Position numbers and translations under genes: made by a program. The notes under the pieces are model-generated. The model saw only the letters and a list, made by a program, of their open reading frames with translations, did not search any database and was not told the origin of the DNA. Of a stretch of DNA of 64,000 nt, positions 16,545 to 24,705 are shown piece after piece. Position 1 is the stretch's first letter, and each line of letters begins with the position of its first letter. The DNA comes from Streptacidiphilus jeojiense (lineage in GTDB: Bacteria > Actinomycetota > Actinomycetes > Streptomycetales > Streptomycetaceae), in assembly GCF_000719095.1 (NCBI RefSeq), contig NZ_JOEH01000013.1:133914-197913 (forward strand). The letters run 5' to 3'.

Positions 16545-17504
16545 ATGACCGACCACCCCCTCCACCCCCTTGGACCCGTCGACGCCTCGCGCGTCCCGCG
16601 CTTCGCCGGTCCCGCCACCTTCGCCCGGCTGCCGCGGCTCGACCAGGTCGACCACTGCGACGTCGCGGTGGTGGGGGTGCCGTTCGACAGCGGGGTCTCC
16701 TACCGGCCGGGCGCCCGGTTCGGCCCCAGCGCGGTCCGGGAGGGCAGCCGGCTGCTGCGTCCCTACCACCCGGGCCTGGACGTGTCGCCGTTCGCCAGCC
16801 AGCAGGTGGCCGACGCCGGCGACATCGCCTGCAACCCGTTCAGCATCGGCGAGGCGGTCGAGACCATCGAGCACGCCGCCGGGGAGCTGCAGGACGCCGG
16901 CTCCCGGCTGGTCACCATCGGCGGCGACCACACCATCGCGCTGCCGCTGCTGCGCAGCGCGGCCCGTCGGCACGGCCCGGTGGCGCTGCTGCACTTCGAC
17001 GCGCACCTGGACACCTGGGACACCTACTTCGGCGCCGAGTACACCCACGGCACGCCGTTCCGCCGCGCGGTGGAGGAGGGGATCCTGGACACCGAGGCGC
17101 TCAGCCACGTCGGCACCCGGGGCCCGCTCTACGGCAAGCGCGACCTGGAGGACGACCGCCGCCTCGGCTTCGGCATCGTCACCTCGGCGGACGTGATGCG
17201 CCGCGGCGTGGACGAGACCGTGGACGCGCTGCGGCAGCGGATCGGCGACCGGCCGCTCTACGTCTCCGTCGACATCGACGTGCTGGACCCGGCCCACGCC
17301 CCGGGCACCGGCACCCCCGAGGCCGGCGGGATGACCAGCCGCGAGCTGCTGGAGATCCTGCGCGGCCTGGCCGGCACCAACCTGGTCGGCGCGGACGTGG
17401 TCGAGGTCGCCCCGGCCTACGACCACGCCGAGATCACCTCGGTGGCGGCGGCCCACGTCGCCTACGACCTGGTGAGCCTGATGGCCCTGGGCGGCAAGGC
17501 ATGA
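16545..17504 (+). CDS. speB: Agmatinase/ureohydrolase
   Basis: A 319-residue ureohydrolase with all manganese ligands in place: GGDHT (126-130), DAHLDTWD (152-159) and SVDIDVLDP (about 240). The family splits agmatine or another guanidino acid into urea and an amine or amino acid. It opens an operon: the next gene overlaps by ATGA, and an NCS1 permease follows. The PucR regulator and the permease suggest import and breakdown of a guanidino nitrogen source. Agmatine is the default substrate, but guanidinobutyrate and similar compounds are equally possible. Confidence 0.85.
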   Translation: MTDHPLHPLGPVDASRVPRFAGPATFARLPRLDQVDHCDVAVVGVPFDSGVSYRPGARFGPSAVREGSRLLRPYHPGLDVSPFASQQVADAGDIACNPFSIGEAVETIEHAAGELQDAGSRLVTIGGDHTIALPLLRSAARRHGPVALLHFDAHLDTWDTYFGAEYTHGTPFRRAVEEGILDTEALSHVGTRGPLYGKRDLEDDRRLGFGIVTSADVMRRGVDETVDALRQRIGDRPLYVSVDIDVLDPAHAPGTGTPEAGGMTSRELLEILRGLAGTNLVGADVVEVAPAYDHAEITSVAAAHVAYDLVSLMALGGKA

Positions 17505-17935
17505 CCGCGGAGCCGCGGGCCGCCGCGGAGGTACAGGCCGCCGCCGAGCTGCGGGCCGCCGCCGAGGTTCAGGCCGCGGCCGACGCCCTGGTGGCCGCCT
17601 TCGCCGGGAACCGCCTCGACGACTACTTCGACTCCTTCACCCCCGGAGCCACCTTCCTCTTCCCCACCACGCCGCAGCGGCTGACCTCGGCCGCCGAGTA
17701 CCGCGAACTGTGGCGCAGCTGGGTCGAGCAGGACGGCTTCCACGTACTGGCCTGCGCCTCCACCCGGCCGCTGGTCCAGGTCCTCGGCGACACGGCGGTC
17801 TTCAGCCACCACGTCGAGACCCTCATCGCCACCCACGCGGGCGAGGAACGCGTGCACGAGCGGGAGACCATCGTCTTCCACCTCCGGGCCGGCCGCTGGC
17901 TCGCCGTGCACGAGCACCTCTCCGCAGCGGCCTGA
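17501..17935 (+). CDS. NTF2/SnoaL-like small protein
   Basis: A 144-residue protein of the NTF2-like superfamily, overlapping the agmatinase stop codon by ATGA. The core runs from [19 protein letters not shown] to [16 protein letters not shown], the cone-shaped fold used by SnoaL-like and ketosteroid-isomerase-like proteins. The first 25 or so residues are a 12-residue repeat rich in Ala and Glu (encoded by two 36-bp copies, 17516-17587), probably an extra helix. Function in guanidino metabolism is unknown, but tight coupling implies it acts with the enzyme or permease. Confidence 0.78.
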   Translation: MTAEPRAAAEVQAAAELRAAAEVQAAADALVAAFAGNRLDDYFDSFTPGATFLFPTTPQRLTSAAEYRELWRSWVEQDGFHVLACASTRPLVQVLGDTAVFSHHVETLIATHAGEERVHERETIVFHLRAGRWLAVHEHLSAAA

Positions 17936-17982
17936 GGCCGTACGCAGCACATCCCCGTGTTGACCTACAGGAGGCGCCGACC

Positions 17983-19452
17983 ATGGCGGAAGCAGCAACG
18001 AGCACACTGACCGAGCCGGGGAGCAGACCCGGCGCCGCACTCGGCGTCGAGGTCCGGTCCATCGACTGGGTCCCGGACGCCGAGCGGCACGGCCGGGTCT
18101 GGCACCAGGCCCCGCTCTGGTTCCTGGGCAACTTCCAGTACTTCACCATCGCCCTGGGCTTCATCGGCCCCTCGCTCGGGCTGCCGCTCGGGCAGACCAT
18201 CCTGGCCGGGGTGCTCGGCGTCGCCGTGGGCACGCTGTTCATGGCCTTCCACGCCTCGCAAGGGCCGGCCCTGGGGCTGCCGCAGATGATCCAGTCGCGG
18301 GCCCAGTTCGGCTACCGCGGCGTCGTCCTGGTGCTGGTCGGCACCCTCTTCACCTACCTGGGCTTCAACGTCGCCGACCAGGTGCTGCTCTCCCAGGGGC
18401 TGGACGGCGTCTTCGGCTGGAGCCCCGGCTGGGTGGCCGCGGCCACCGCGGTGCTGGCGGTCCTGCTCGCGGTCTACGGCCACGACTGGGTGCACCTGGC
18501 CTTCCGCTGGCTGCTGTACCTCTCGCTGCCGCTGATGCTGCTGGTCACGGCGGGGGTGCTGACCGGGCACGCCGGCGGCCACGCGCCCAGCGCCCACCTG
18601 GCCTTCACCTGGGCCGCCTTCTTCGCCCAGTTCTCCGCGGCGGCCGCCTACAACATCACCTACGCGCCCTACGTCTCGGACTACTCCCGCTACCTGCCGC
18701 GGACCACCTCCGCCCGCTCGCTGATCCTGTCCGTCTTCTTCGGCGCCTCGGGCTCCGCGGTCTGGCTGATCGCGCTGGGCGCCTGGCTGGCCATCAGGCT
18801 CGGGGCCAGCGACGGGCTGGTCGGGCTCCGCGAGGCCGGGGACCACTTCATCCCTGGACTGGGCGCGGCCGCCGCGGTGCTCTCCGCGCTGAGCCTGATC
18901 GCCACCATGGGGATGAACGCCTACGGCGGCATGCTGACCGTGCTGACCGGGATCGACTCCTTCCGTCCGATCAAGCCGACCCGCAAGGCCCGGGTGGTCA
19001 CCATCCTCGGCCTGGCCGCGGCCTGGTACCTGGTCGGCACGCTCATCTCGGCGAACGCGGTGTCCACGGTCTTCACCGCGCTGACCCTGATGCTCTATCT
19101 GCTGGTGCCGTGGACGGCGACCAACCTGGTGGACTTCTTCGTGGTCCGCCGCGGCCACTACGCCATCGCCGACCTGTTCAACCCGGCCGGCATCTACGGC
19201 GCCTGGGCCTGGCGCGGGCTGACCGCCTACGCGATCGGCTTCGCCGCCGAGATCCCCTTCATGGTCCTCCCCGACCTCGGCGGCTGGCACTACACCGGAC
19301 CGGTCGCCGAGCACCTCGCCGGGACCGACATCGCCTGGGTGGTCGGACTCGCCGTGTCCGCCCTGGCCTACCTGGTGCTGGCCCGCTCGCTGGACCGGGA
19401 CGGGGAGAGCGCGGCGATGGTGCTGAGCGAGGAGGAACTCGCCAACAGCTGA
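17983..19452 (+). CDS. NCS1-family nucleobase/cation symporter
   Basis: A 489-residue permease with about twelve hydrophobic helices and the NCS1 hallmark regions: WFLGNFQYFTIALG near the first helix and YNITYAPYVSDYSRYLP mid-protein. AGGAGG at 17969-17974 precedes the ATG. NCS1 proteins import purines, pyrimidines, hydantoins and related nitrogenous solutes. As the third gene of the agmatinase operon it most likely brings in the compound hydrolysed by the ureohydrolase. The cytosine-permease label would be a family default only. Confidence 0.87.
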   Translation: MAEAATSTLTEPGSRPGAALGVEVRSIDWVPDAERHGRVWHQAPLWFLGNFQYFTIALGFIGPSLGLPLGQTILAGVLGVAVGTLFMAFHASQGPALGLPQMIQSRAQFGYRGVVLVLVGTLFTYLGFNVADQVLLSQGLDGVFGWSPGWVAAATAVLAVLLAVYGHDWVHLAFRWLLYLSLPLMLLVTAGVLTGHAGGHAPSAHLAFTWAAFFAQFSAAAAYNITYAPYVSDYSRYLPRTTSARSLILSVFFGASGSAVWLIALGAWLAIRLGASDGLVGLREAGDHFIPGLGAAAAVLSALSLIATMGMNAYGGMLTVLTGIDSFRPIKPTRKARVVTILGLAAAWYLVGTLISANAVSTVFTALTLMLYLLVPWTATNLVDFFVVRRGHYAIADLFNPAGIYGAWAWRGLTAYAIGFAAEIPFMVLPDLGGWHYTGPVAEHLAGTDIAWVVGLAVSALAYLVLARSLDRDGESAAMVLSEEELANS

Positions 19453-19613
19453 GGCCCGGCGCCGAACCTGCCGTCGTACCTGTGCACCGCCCGACCGCGG
19501 CGGGGGTCCCGTCCCGGACCCCCGCCGCGGTTCCGTCATCCCCTGGGTCCATACTGCCTGCGGAGTTAGGGTGTGGACTGCGTGGACTGATGGACGTCGA
19601 GGGCGGGAGCGCG

Positions 19614-20603
19614 GTGAAGGAAGGAACCCTGATCCAGGGCCGCTACCGCCTTATCGGCCTGCTCGGGCGCGGAGGGATGGGTGAGGTCTGGCGCGGCGAG
19701 GACGAGGCGTTGGGCCGCAACGTCGCGATCAAGTGCCTGCGCGCCGAGGAACCGCACCGCAATCCGCGCCAGGCCGAGCTGCTCCAGGAGCGCTTCCGCA
19801 GGGAGGCGCGGCTCGCAGCCGGGCTGCAGCACCCCGGGATCACCGTGGTGCACGACTTCGGGCAGGACGAGGGCGTGCCCTACCTGGTGATGGAGCTGCT
19901 GGACGGCAGCGACCTTGGCGCGGTGCTGGACGAGGCGCCGGGGCGGCAGCTGCCGATCGACGAGGTGGTGTCGATCGCCCGGCAGATCTCCGCGGCCCTC
20001 GCCTACACCCACGCCCGCGACGTGATCCACCGCGACCTCAAGCCCGGCAACCTGGTCCGCTGCGCCGACGGCACCGTGAAGATCTGCGACTTCGGCATCG
20101 CCCGGCTGGGCTCCGGACAGGCCGGGCTGACCGCCAGGCTCGGCGGCGGAGCCTTCCCGGTCGGCACGCCGTACTACATGTCGCCCGAGCAGATCGAGGG
20201 ATCCGATGTCGACCACCGCAGCGACCTCTACTCCTTCGGCTGCGTGCTCTACGAACTGCTGGTCGGCGCACCGCCGTTCGCGGTCGGCGATCCGCTGGTG
20301 ATCCTGCTCGACCACCGCGACACCCCGCCCAGGCCGCCGCGCGAGCTGCGTCACGAGATCCCGGAGAGCCTGCAGGCGGTGGTCCTGGACCTGCTCGCCA
20401 AGGATCCGGAGCAGCGGCCCGCGGACGCGGACGAGGTGCTGCGCCGGCTGGCCCCCTCGCTGGCCCGGCGGCCGGTGATGCCCTGGTGGGCGGAGGAGAT
20501 GGGGCCCATTCCGGTCTCGCTGGCCCGGGTGGTCCGCGAGCACCCCGCCGTGGTGGAGCTGACCCGGCGCTGGGACGATCCGCGGAGCTCCCGGATTAAC
20601 TGA
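19614..20603 (+). CDS. Soluble Ser/Thr protein kinase
   Basis: A 329-residue Hanks-type kinase. Visible are the glycine loop LLGRGGMGEVW, lysine in NVAIKCL, catalytic HRDLKPGN, DFGIARL and the GTPYYMSPEQ activation segment. After the kinase domain there is only a short tail (PVSLARVVREHPAVV), with no transmembrane helix or PASTA domain, unlike PknB. The GTG at 19614 follows GGGAG; an ATG at 19590 would add eight residues but has no ribosome site. The stop codon lies inside an inverted repeat (20594-20620) that probably controls the next gene. Confidence 0.85.
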   Translation: MKEGTLIQGRYRLIGLLGRGGMGEVWRGEDEALGRNVAIKCLRAEEPHRNPRQAELLQERFRREARLAAGLQHPGITVVHDFGQDEGVPYLVMELLDGSDLGAVLDEAPGRQLPIDEVVSIARQISAALAYTHARDVIHRDLKPGNLVRCADGTVKICDFGIARLGSGQAGLTARLGGGAFPVGTPYYMSPEQIEGSDVDHRSDLYSFGCVLYELLVGAPPFAVGDPLVILLDHRDTPPRPPRELRHEIPESLQAVVLDLLAKDPEQRPADADEVLRRLAPSLARRPVMPWWAEEMGPIPVSLARVVREHPAVVELTRRWDDPRSSRIN

Positions 20604-20620
20604 CAGAGCGTCAGATAATC
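20594..20620. promoter_or_regulatory. Inverted repeat GATT..CTGAC-N5-GTCAG..AATC
   Basis: A 27-bp two-fold symmetric element centred on TGACAGAGCGTCA, with outer GATT/AATC arms. It overlaps the kinase stop codon and a possible -10 box TAATCT (20616-20621) before the nitronate monooxygenase gene. The same TGAC-N5-GTCA core occurs at 26424-26436 before the sterol-like cluster. A TetR-type repressor site is the likely reading. Confidence 0.6.
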
Positions 20621-20657
20621 TCTTCCAGTCTGCGAACCGCTGCGCCATGCTGCCCCC

Positions 20658-21794
20658 ATGAGGACGGAACTCAGCGAACGGCTCGGAATCGAGCACGCCA
20701 TCTTCGGCTTCACGCCCTTCCCCGCGGTCGCGGCGGCCATCACCAGGGCCGGGGGCCTCGGCGTCCTCGGCGCGGTCCGCTACGGCGAGGCGGAGGAACT
20801 GGCCAAGGACCTCGACTGGATGGACGCCCACGTCGGCGGACTGCCGTACGGCGTGGACGTGGTCATGCCGGCGAAGAAGGTCGAGAACGTCACCGTCGCC
20901 GACGTCGAGGCGATGATCCCCGAGGGGCACCGCGCCTTCGTCCGGGAGACCCTGGCCCGCTACGGCGTCCCCGAGCTCGCGGAGGGGGAGCGGGCCGGCT
21001 GGCGGATCACCGGCTGGATGGAGGAGGTCGCCCGCTCCCACGTTGACGTGGCCCTGGAGCACCCGATCAAGCTGCTCGCCAGCGCGCTCGGCCATCCTCC
21101 GGAGGACGTCATCGCCCAGGCCCATGCGGCGGGCGTGCTGGTCGCGGCACTCGCCGGCAGCGCCCGGCACGCCCGGCACCACGCCGAGGCGGGGATCGAC
21201 ATCGTCGTCGCCCAGGGACACGAGGCCGGCGGGCACACCGGTGAGATCGGCACCATGGTGCTGGTCCCGGAGATCGCCGCGGCCGTCGCCCCGCTGCCGG
21301 TGCTCGCCGCCGGCGGCATCGGCACCGGCGCGCAGGCGGCCGCCGGGCTCGCCCTGGGCGCGCAGGGAGTCTGGCTCGGCTCGGTCTGGCTCACCGTCGC
21401 CGAGTCCGAGCTGCGCTCGCCGGTGCTGCGGGCCAAGCTGCTGGCGGCCGGCTCCGGCGACACCGTCCGCTCCCGCTCGCTGACCGGCAAGCCGGCCCGC
21501 CAGCTGCGCACCGAGTGGACCGAGGCCTGGGACGGTCCGGAGAGTCCGGGGACGCTGCCGATGCCGCTGCAGGGACTGCTGGTCGCCGATGCGCTCAGCC
21601 GGATCCAGGGATACGAGACGCCGGAGCTCATCGGCACGCCGGTGGGCCAGATCGTGGGCCAGATGACCGAGGAGCGGCCGGTGGCGGCAGTGATGGACGA
21701 ACTCACCCGCGGCTTCGAGCAGGCCGTGGCCAGGCTGGACCGCATCGCGGGGAACATCGCGGGGAACGGGTCGAGCGGGGAGGCGGGAGCATGA
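20658..21794 (+). CDS. Nitronate monooxygenase-family flavoprotein
   Basis: A 378-residue FMN-binding TIM-barrel protein of the nitronate monooxygenase (2-nitropropane dioxygenase) family. The flavin phosphate motif GHEAGGHTG and the AAGGIGTG loop are present. In actinobacteria members of this family also act as reductases in steroid-ring catabolism (IpdC), but this sequence belongs to a different branch (AVAAAITRAGGLGVLG, PYGVDVVMPAKK). Its stop overlaps the acyl-CoA synthetase start by ATGA, so the two are translated together. A lipid-catabolic role is therefore more likely than nitroalkane detoxification. Confidence 0.8.
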   Translation: MRTELSERLGIEHAIFGFTPFPAVAAAITRAGGLGVLGAVRYGEAEELAKDLDWMDAHVGGLPYGVDVVMPAKKVENVTVADVEAMIPEGHRAFVRETLARYGVPELAEGERAGWRITGWMEEVARSHVDVALEHPIKLLASALGHPPEDVIAQAHAAGVLVAALAGSARHARHHAEAGIDIVVAQGHEAGGHTGEIGTMVLVPEIAAAVAPLPVLAAGGIGTGAQAAAGLALGAQGVWLGSVWLTVAESELRSPVLRAKLLAAGSGDTVRSRSLTGKPARQLRTEWTEAWDGPESPGTLPMPLQGLLVADALSRIQGYETPELIGTPVGQIVGQMTEERPVAAVMDELTRGFEQAVARLDRIAGNIAGNGSSGEAGA

Positions 21795-23350
21795 GCACTC
21801 CCTCATCGTCCCCCGTGGGCTTCTGGGCCCAGGCCGCCGCCGATCCGGACCGGGTGGTGATGGTCGCCCCCGACGGCGAGGAGTGGACCGCGGGACGGCT
21901 GCTCGCCGCCGCCAACCGGCTGGTCCACGGACTGCGCGAGGCCGGCCTCGGCGCCGGCGACGCCTTCGCGGTGGTGCTGCCCAACGGCATCGAGCTGTTC
22001 ACCGCCCACCTCGCCGCCACCCAGGCCGGCTTCTACCTGGTCCCGGTCAACCACCACCTGGTCGGCCCGGAGATCGCCTGGATCGTCTCCGACAGCGGCG
22101 CCAAGGTGCTGATCGCCCACGAGCGCTTCGCCGAGGCCGCCACGGCCGCCGCCGACGAGGCCGGGCTGCCCAAGGAGCGCCGCTACGCGGTGGGCGAGCT
22201 GCCCGGCTTCCGCCCGTACCCGGACCTGCTGGAGGGGCAGTCGGCGGACGAGCCGGAGGACCGGACCGCGGGCTGGGTGATGAACTACACCTCGGGCACG
22301 ACCGGACGCCCGCGCGGCATCCGCCGCCCGCTGCCGGGACGCCCGCCGGAGCAGACCGCGCTCGGCGGCTTCCTCGGCATCTTCGGCATCCGTCCGGGCG
22401 GCGGAAACGTGCACCTGGTCTGCTCGCCGCTCTACCACACGGCCGTGCTCCAGTTCGCCGCCGCGTCGCTGCACATCGGCCACACGGTGGTGCTGATGGA
22501 CCGTTGGACGCCCGAGGAGATGCTGCGGCTGATCGACCGTCACCGGGTCACCCACACCCATATGGTGCCCACCCAGTTCCACCGCCTGCTGGCCCTGCCC
22601 GCGGAGACCCGGGCCCGCTACGACGTCTCCTCCATGCGCCACGCCATCCACGGCGCGGCCCCCTGCCCGGACCACGTCAAGCGGGCCATGATCGAGTGGT
22701 GGGGCGAGAGCGTGGAGGAGTACTACGCCGCCAGCGAGGGCGGCGGCACCTTCGCCACCGCCCGGGACTGGCTGGAGCGGCCCGGGACGGTGGGCAGGCC
22801 CTGGCCGATCAGCGAGGTCGTGGTCCTGGACGACGACGGCAAGCCGGTGCCGGCGGGGGAGCTGGGCACCGTCTACATGAAGATGAGCACCGGCGGCTTC
22901 AGCTACCACAAGGACGAGGGCAAGACCCGGAAGAACCGGGTCGGCGACTTCTTCACCGTCGGGGACCTGGGACTGCTGGACGCCGACGGCTACCTCTACC
23001 TGCGCGACCGCAAGATCGACATGATCATCTCGGGCGGGGTCAACATCTACCCCGCCGAGATCGAGTCGGCCCTGCTCGCCCACCCGGCCGTCGCGGACGC
23101 CGCCGCCTTCGGCATCCCCCACGACGACTGGGGCGAGGAGGTCAAGGCCGTCATCGAACCCGCCCACGGCTTCACGGCCGGCCCCGACCTGGCCGCGGAC
23201 ATCCTCGCCCACTGCGAACGCCAACTCGCCGCCTACAAGCGGCCCAAGTCGGTGGACTTCGTGGCGGAGCTGCCCCGCGACCCCAACGGCAAGCTCTACA
23301 AGCGCCGGCTGCGGGACCCGTACTGGGAGGGGAGGACGCGGCAGGTGTGA
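21791..23350 (+). CDS. Acyl-CoA synthetase (FadD4-like)
   Basis: A 519-residue adenylate-forming ligase. The phosphate loop is YTSGTTGRPRGIRR, the A5 motif YYAASEGGGTF, the hinge YLYLRDRKIDMIISGG, and the catalytic lysine lies in NGKLYKRRL. It activates a fatty or other carboxylic acid as acyl-AMP and then CoA ester. Overlap with the nitronate monooxygenase gene shows one operon, placed downstream of the TGAC-N5-GTCA element. The loop reads GRPRG rather than GLPKG, a small deviation also seen in some actinobacterial FadD4/FadD12-type proteins. Chain specificity unknown. Confidence 0.86.
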   Translation: MSTPSSSPVGFWAQAAADPDRVVMVAPDGEEWTAGRLLAAANRLVHGLREAGLGAGDAFAVVLPNGIELFTAHLAATQAGFYLVPVNHHLVGPEIAWIVSDSGAKVLIAHERFAEAATAAADEAGLPKERRYAVGELPGFRPYPDLLEGQSADEPEDRTAGWVMNYTSGTTGRPRGIRRPLPGRPPEQTALGGFLGIFGIRPGGGNVHLVCSPLYHTAVLQFAAASLHIGHTVVLMDRWTPEEMLRLIDRHRVTHTHMVPTQFHRLLALPAETRARYDVSSMRHAIHGAAPCPDHVKRAMIEWWGESVEEYYAASEGGGTFATARDWLERPGTVGRPWPISEVVVLDDDGKPVPAGELGTVYMKMSTGGFSYHKDEGKTRKNRVGDFFTVGDLGLLDADGYLYLRDRKIDMIISGGVNIYPAEIESALLAHPAVADAAAFGIPHDDWGEEVKAVIEPAHGFTAGPDLAADILAHCERQLAAYKRPKSVDFVAELPRDPNGKLYKRRLRDPYWEGRTRQV

Positions 23351-23366
23351 GCGGACGGCCACCGCG

Positions 23367-23394
23367 CGGCGGTCGGGCTCCGGCGGTCGGGCCC
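23367..23394. repeat. Two 14-bp tandem repeats at a convergent junction
   Basis: CGGCGGTCGGGCTC (23367-23380) and CGGCGGTCGGGCCC (23381-23394), one mismatch, between the ends of the acyl-CoA synthetase and the DUF2087 gene. Short, but it matches the pattern of tandem repeats at gene 3' ends seen at 8.1, 33.4 and 41.5 kb. Confidence 0.7.
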
Positions 23395-23407
23395 CGGCGC
23401 GCGGCTG

Positions 23408-23947
23408 TCAGGCCGCGGCGGAGTCCGCCGCCACGCGGTAGCTGCGGCCGTCGGTACTGCGGGTCAGCAGCCCGGCGTCGACGAGGTAGCGGCGGAGCGC
23501 GGAGGGGTCGTCCCAGTACTGCCGGAGGGCGATGTTCACCTCGGGCTCGCCGTAGCCGACGCCGGGTTCGAAGACGCGGCGGGTGAGGTACTCCAGCAGC
23601 GCCTGACGTCGGGCCGGGCGGGTCGGCATGGTCGTGAGCCGTCCGTCCTTGAACAGCTGCGCCGTCGCCTCGTCGGCATCGTCGGCGGCCGTGGCCGCAG
23701 GTGCCGGGCGCAGCGCTTCGCCGAAGGCGTCCGCGCGGGCCACGGCCCTGGTCCCGTCCTCGCTCAGCTCGGCCAGCCCGGCCTGCAGCAGGCGCCCGAG
23801 CTGCTTGGCCGTCGCCGGGTCCTCGGCGCGCAGCGCCTCGGGGTCCAGCCCGGCCGAACCGGCCAGGACCAGCCGGGCGTGCAGCCGCAGCCGGGCGGGA
23901 TCCGACAGGGCGGAGGCGAGCGGGGCGAGAGCGGCGAGCTGGGTCAT
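23408..23947 (-). CDS. DUF2087 protein with ArsR-like N-terminus
   Basis: A 179-residue protein. The N-terminal part (LAPLASALSDPARLRLHARL) looks like a degenerate ArsR-type winged helix; the C-terminal part (LFKDGRLTTMPTRPARRQALLEYLTRRV through RQYWDDPSALRRYLVDAGLLTR) is a DUF2087 domain, common in small bacterial regulators. The ATG at 23947 has AAGGA upstream; a TTG six codons earlier is also in frame but less likely. It probably regulates its own or a nearby gene; target unknown. Confidence 0.8.
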   Translation of the reverse strand: MTQLAALAPLASALSDPARLRLHARLVLAGSAGLDPEALRAEDPATAKQLGRLLQAGLAELSEDGTRAVARADAFGEALRPAPAATAADDADEATAQLFKDGRLTTMPTRPARRQALLEYLTRRVFEPGVGYGEPEVNIALRQYWDDPSALRRYLVDAGLLTRSTDGRSYRVAADSAAA

Positions 23948-24136
23948 GGGATCGTCCTTAAACAAGTGGTGACCTGCTCACGCTAGGCGGGTCGGTCGCC
24001 GGGAGGCCAGCGAATTTCCCGAGGCGTCCGAGCGGGGGCGATGCGGGGCCGATGTGGAACCGCCGGGAGCGGTAGGACATCCTTCTGCTCACAGATCGGC
24101 CGCCGACAGGCGGTGGGCGTGGAAACGGGGGACGTC

Positions 24137-24220
24137 ATGGGCGATGGAGTGGGAGCCTTCGGGCTTGCGTTCGGATTCTTCGGGCTGCTGTTCGCGCTGG
24201 TCGGGATCGCGCTGGGGTGA
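24137..24220 (+). pseudogene. N-terminal helix of a split DUF3592 gene
   Basis: A 27-residue open frame encoding almost exactly one transmembrane helix (MGDGVGAFGLAFGFFGLLFA and seven more residues). It ends in TGA at 24218-24220, overlapping the GTG of the next frame by GTGA. DUF3592 proteins normally start with such a helix, followed by a soluble domain and a second helix. Joining the two frames by a -1 shift at CTGGGGTGAGC would rebuild a normal member. It may be a frameshift mutation, a sequencing error, or two genuinely coupled peptides. Confidence 0.55.
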
Positions 24221-24612
24221 GCCTCGTCAGGCGTGCGGTCACGCAGCAGCGGGCTCTCACCTACGGGATACCGGCCGAGGCTCGCTGCCTGGACACCTAT
24301 GTCACCAGGGACTCGGAGGGCAGCAGCACCCGGCATGTGATCCTGGGCTTCACCACCCGGGAGGGACAGGCGGTCCGGTTCGAGCCGATGGGTGCGCCGC
24401 GGATGATGGTGGCCGGGGACTTCGTCACGGTTCGCTACCTCCCGGAGAACCCGGAGAAGGCCGCTGTCGTCGGCTCGGGTGGTGCCGGTGCCATGGTCGG
24501 TCTGGTGATCGGGCTGGTCGTCAGCACGATCTTCACGGTGGCCGGGTTGGCCTTCGCGGCCGGCGGATTCGGGTTCGGCTTCTTCGCCATGAATGTGACC
24601 GCGGGGCCGTGA
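24217..24612 (+). CDS. DUF3592-like membrane protein, N-terminally split
   Basis: A 131-residue protein starting at GTG: a soluble beta-rich domain (EARCLDTYVTRDSEGSS to VTVRYLPENPEKAAVV) followed by a C-terminal transmembrane helix (MVGLVIGLVVSTIFTVAG). The layout matches DUF3592 proteins except that the usual first helix is missing; that helix is encoded by the overlapping 27-codon frame just upstream. Function of the family is unknown. The true product may be one roughly 158-residue protein. Confidence 0.65.
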   Translation: MSLVRRAVTQQRALTYGIPAEARCLDTYVTRDSEGSSTRHVILGFTTREGQAVRFEPMGAPRMMVAGDFVTVRYLPENPEKAAVVGSGGAGAMVGLVIGLVVSTIFTVAGLAFAAGGFGFGFFAMNVTAGP

Positions 24613-24656
24613 CCGAGCGCACCGACTGACCCGCTGCGCGGAGGTTGCACCTGGCC

Positions 24657-24702
24657 AGGGGGGCGGGGAACTGCGCGACAAGCCGGCTGCGGTCCGCGGA
24701 TG
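24657..24702. repeat. Copy of the dispersed GCGGGGAACTGCGCG repeat
   Basis: Compared with the complement of 829-856, bases 24657-24684 differ at only two positions. The similarity continues to 24700 or so (GGCTGCGGTCCGCGG against GCTACGGTCCGCAGC), extending the element to about 45 bp. It sits between the convergent DUF3592 and FadD19-like genes. Confidence 0.75.
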
Positions 24703-24705
24703 ACG

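Noticed and set aside
20658-21794. Nitronate monooxygenase-like protein considered as IpdC of steroid-ring catabolism
   Set aside because: N-terminal and flavin-binding segments differ from the IpdC branch as I recall it.
19566-21806. Long minus-strand open frame (746 codons) opposite the kinase and nitronate monooxygenase genes
   Set aside because: It is a shadow of strong GC3 bias: low-complexity Arg/Gly/His-rich translation, no motif, and the plus-strand genes have clear families.
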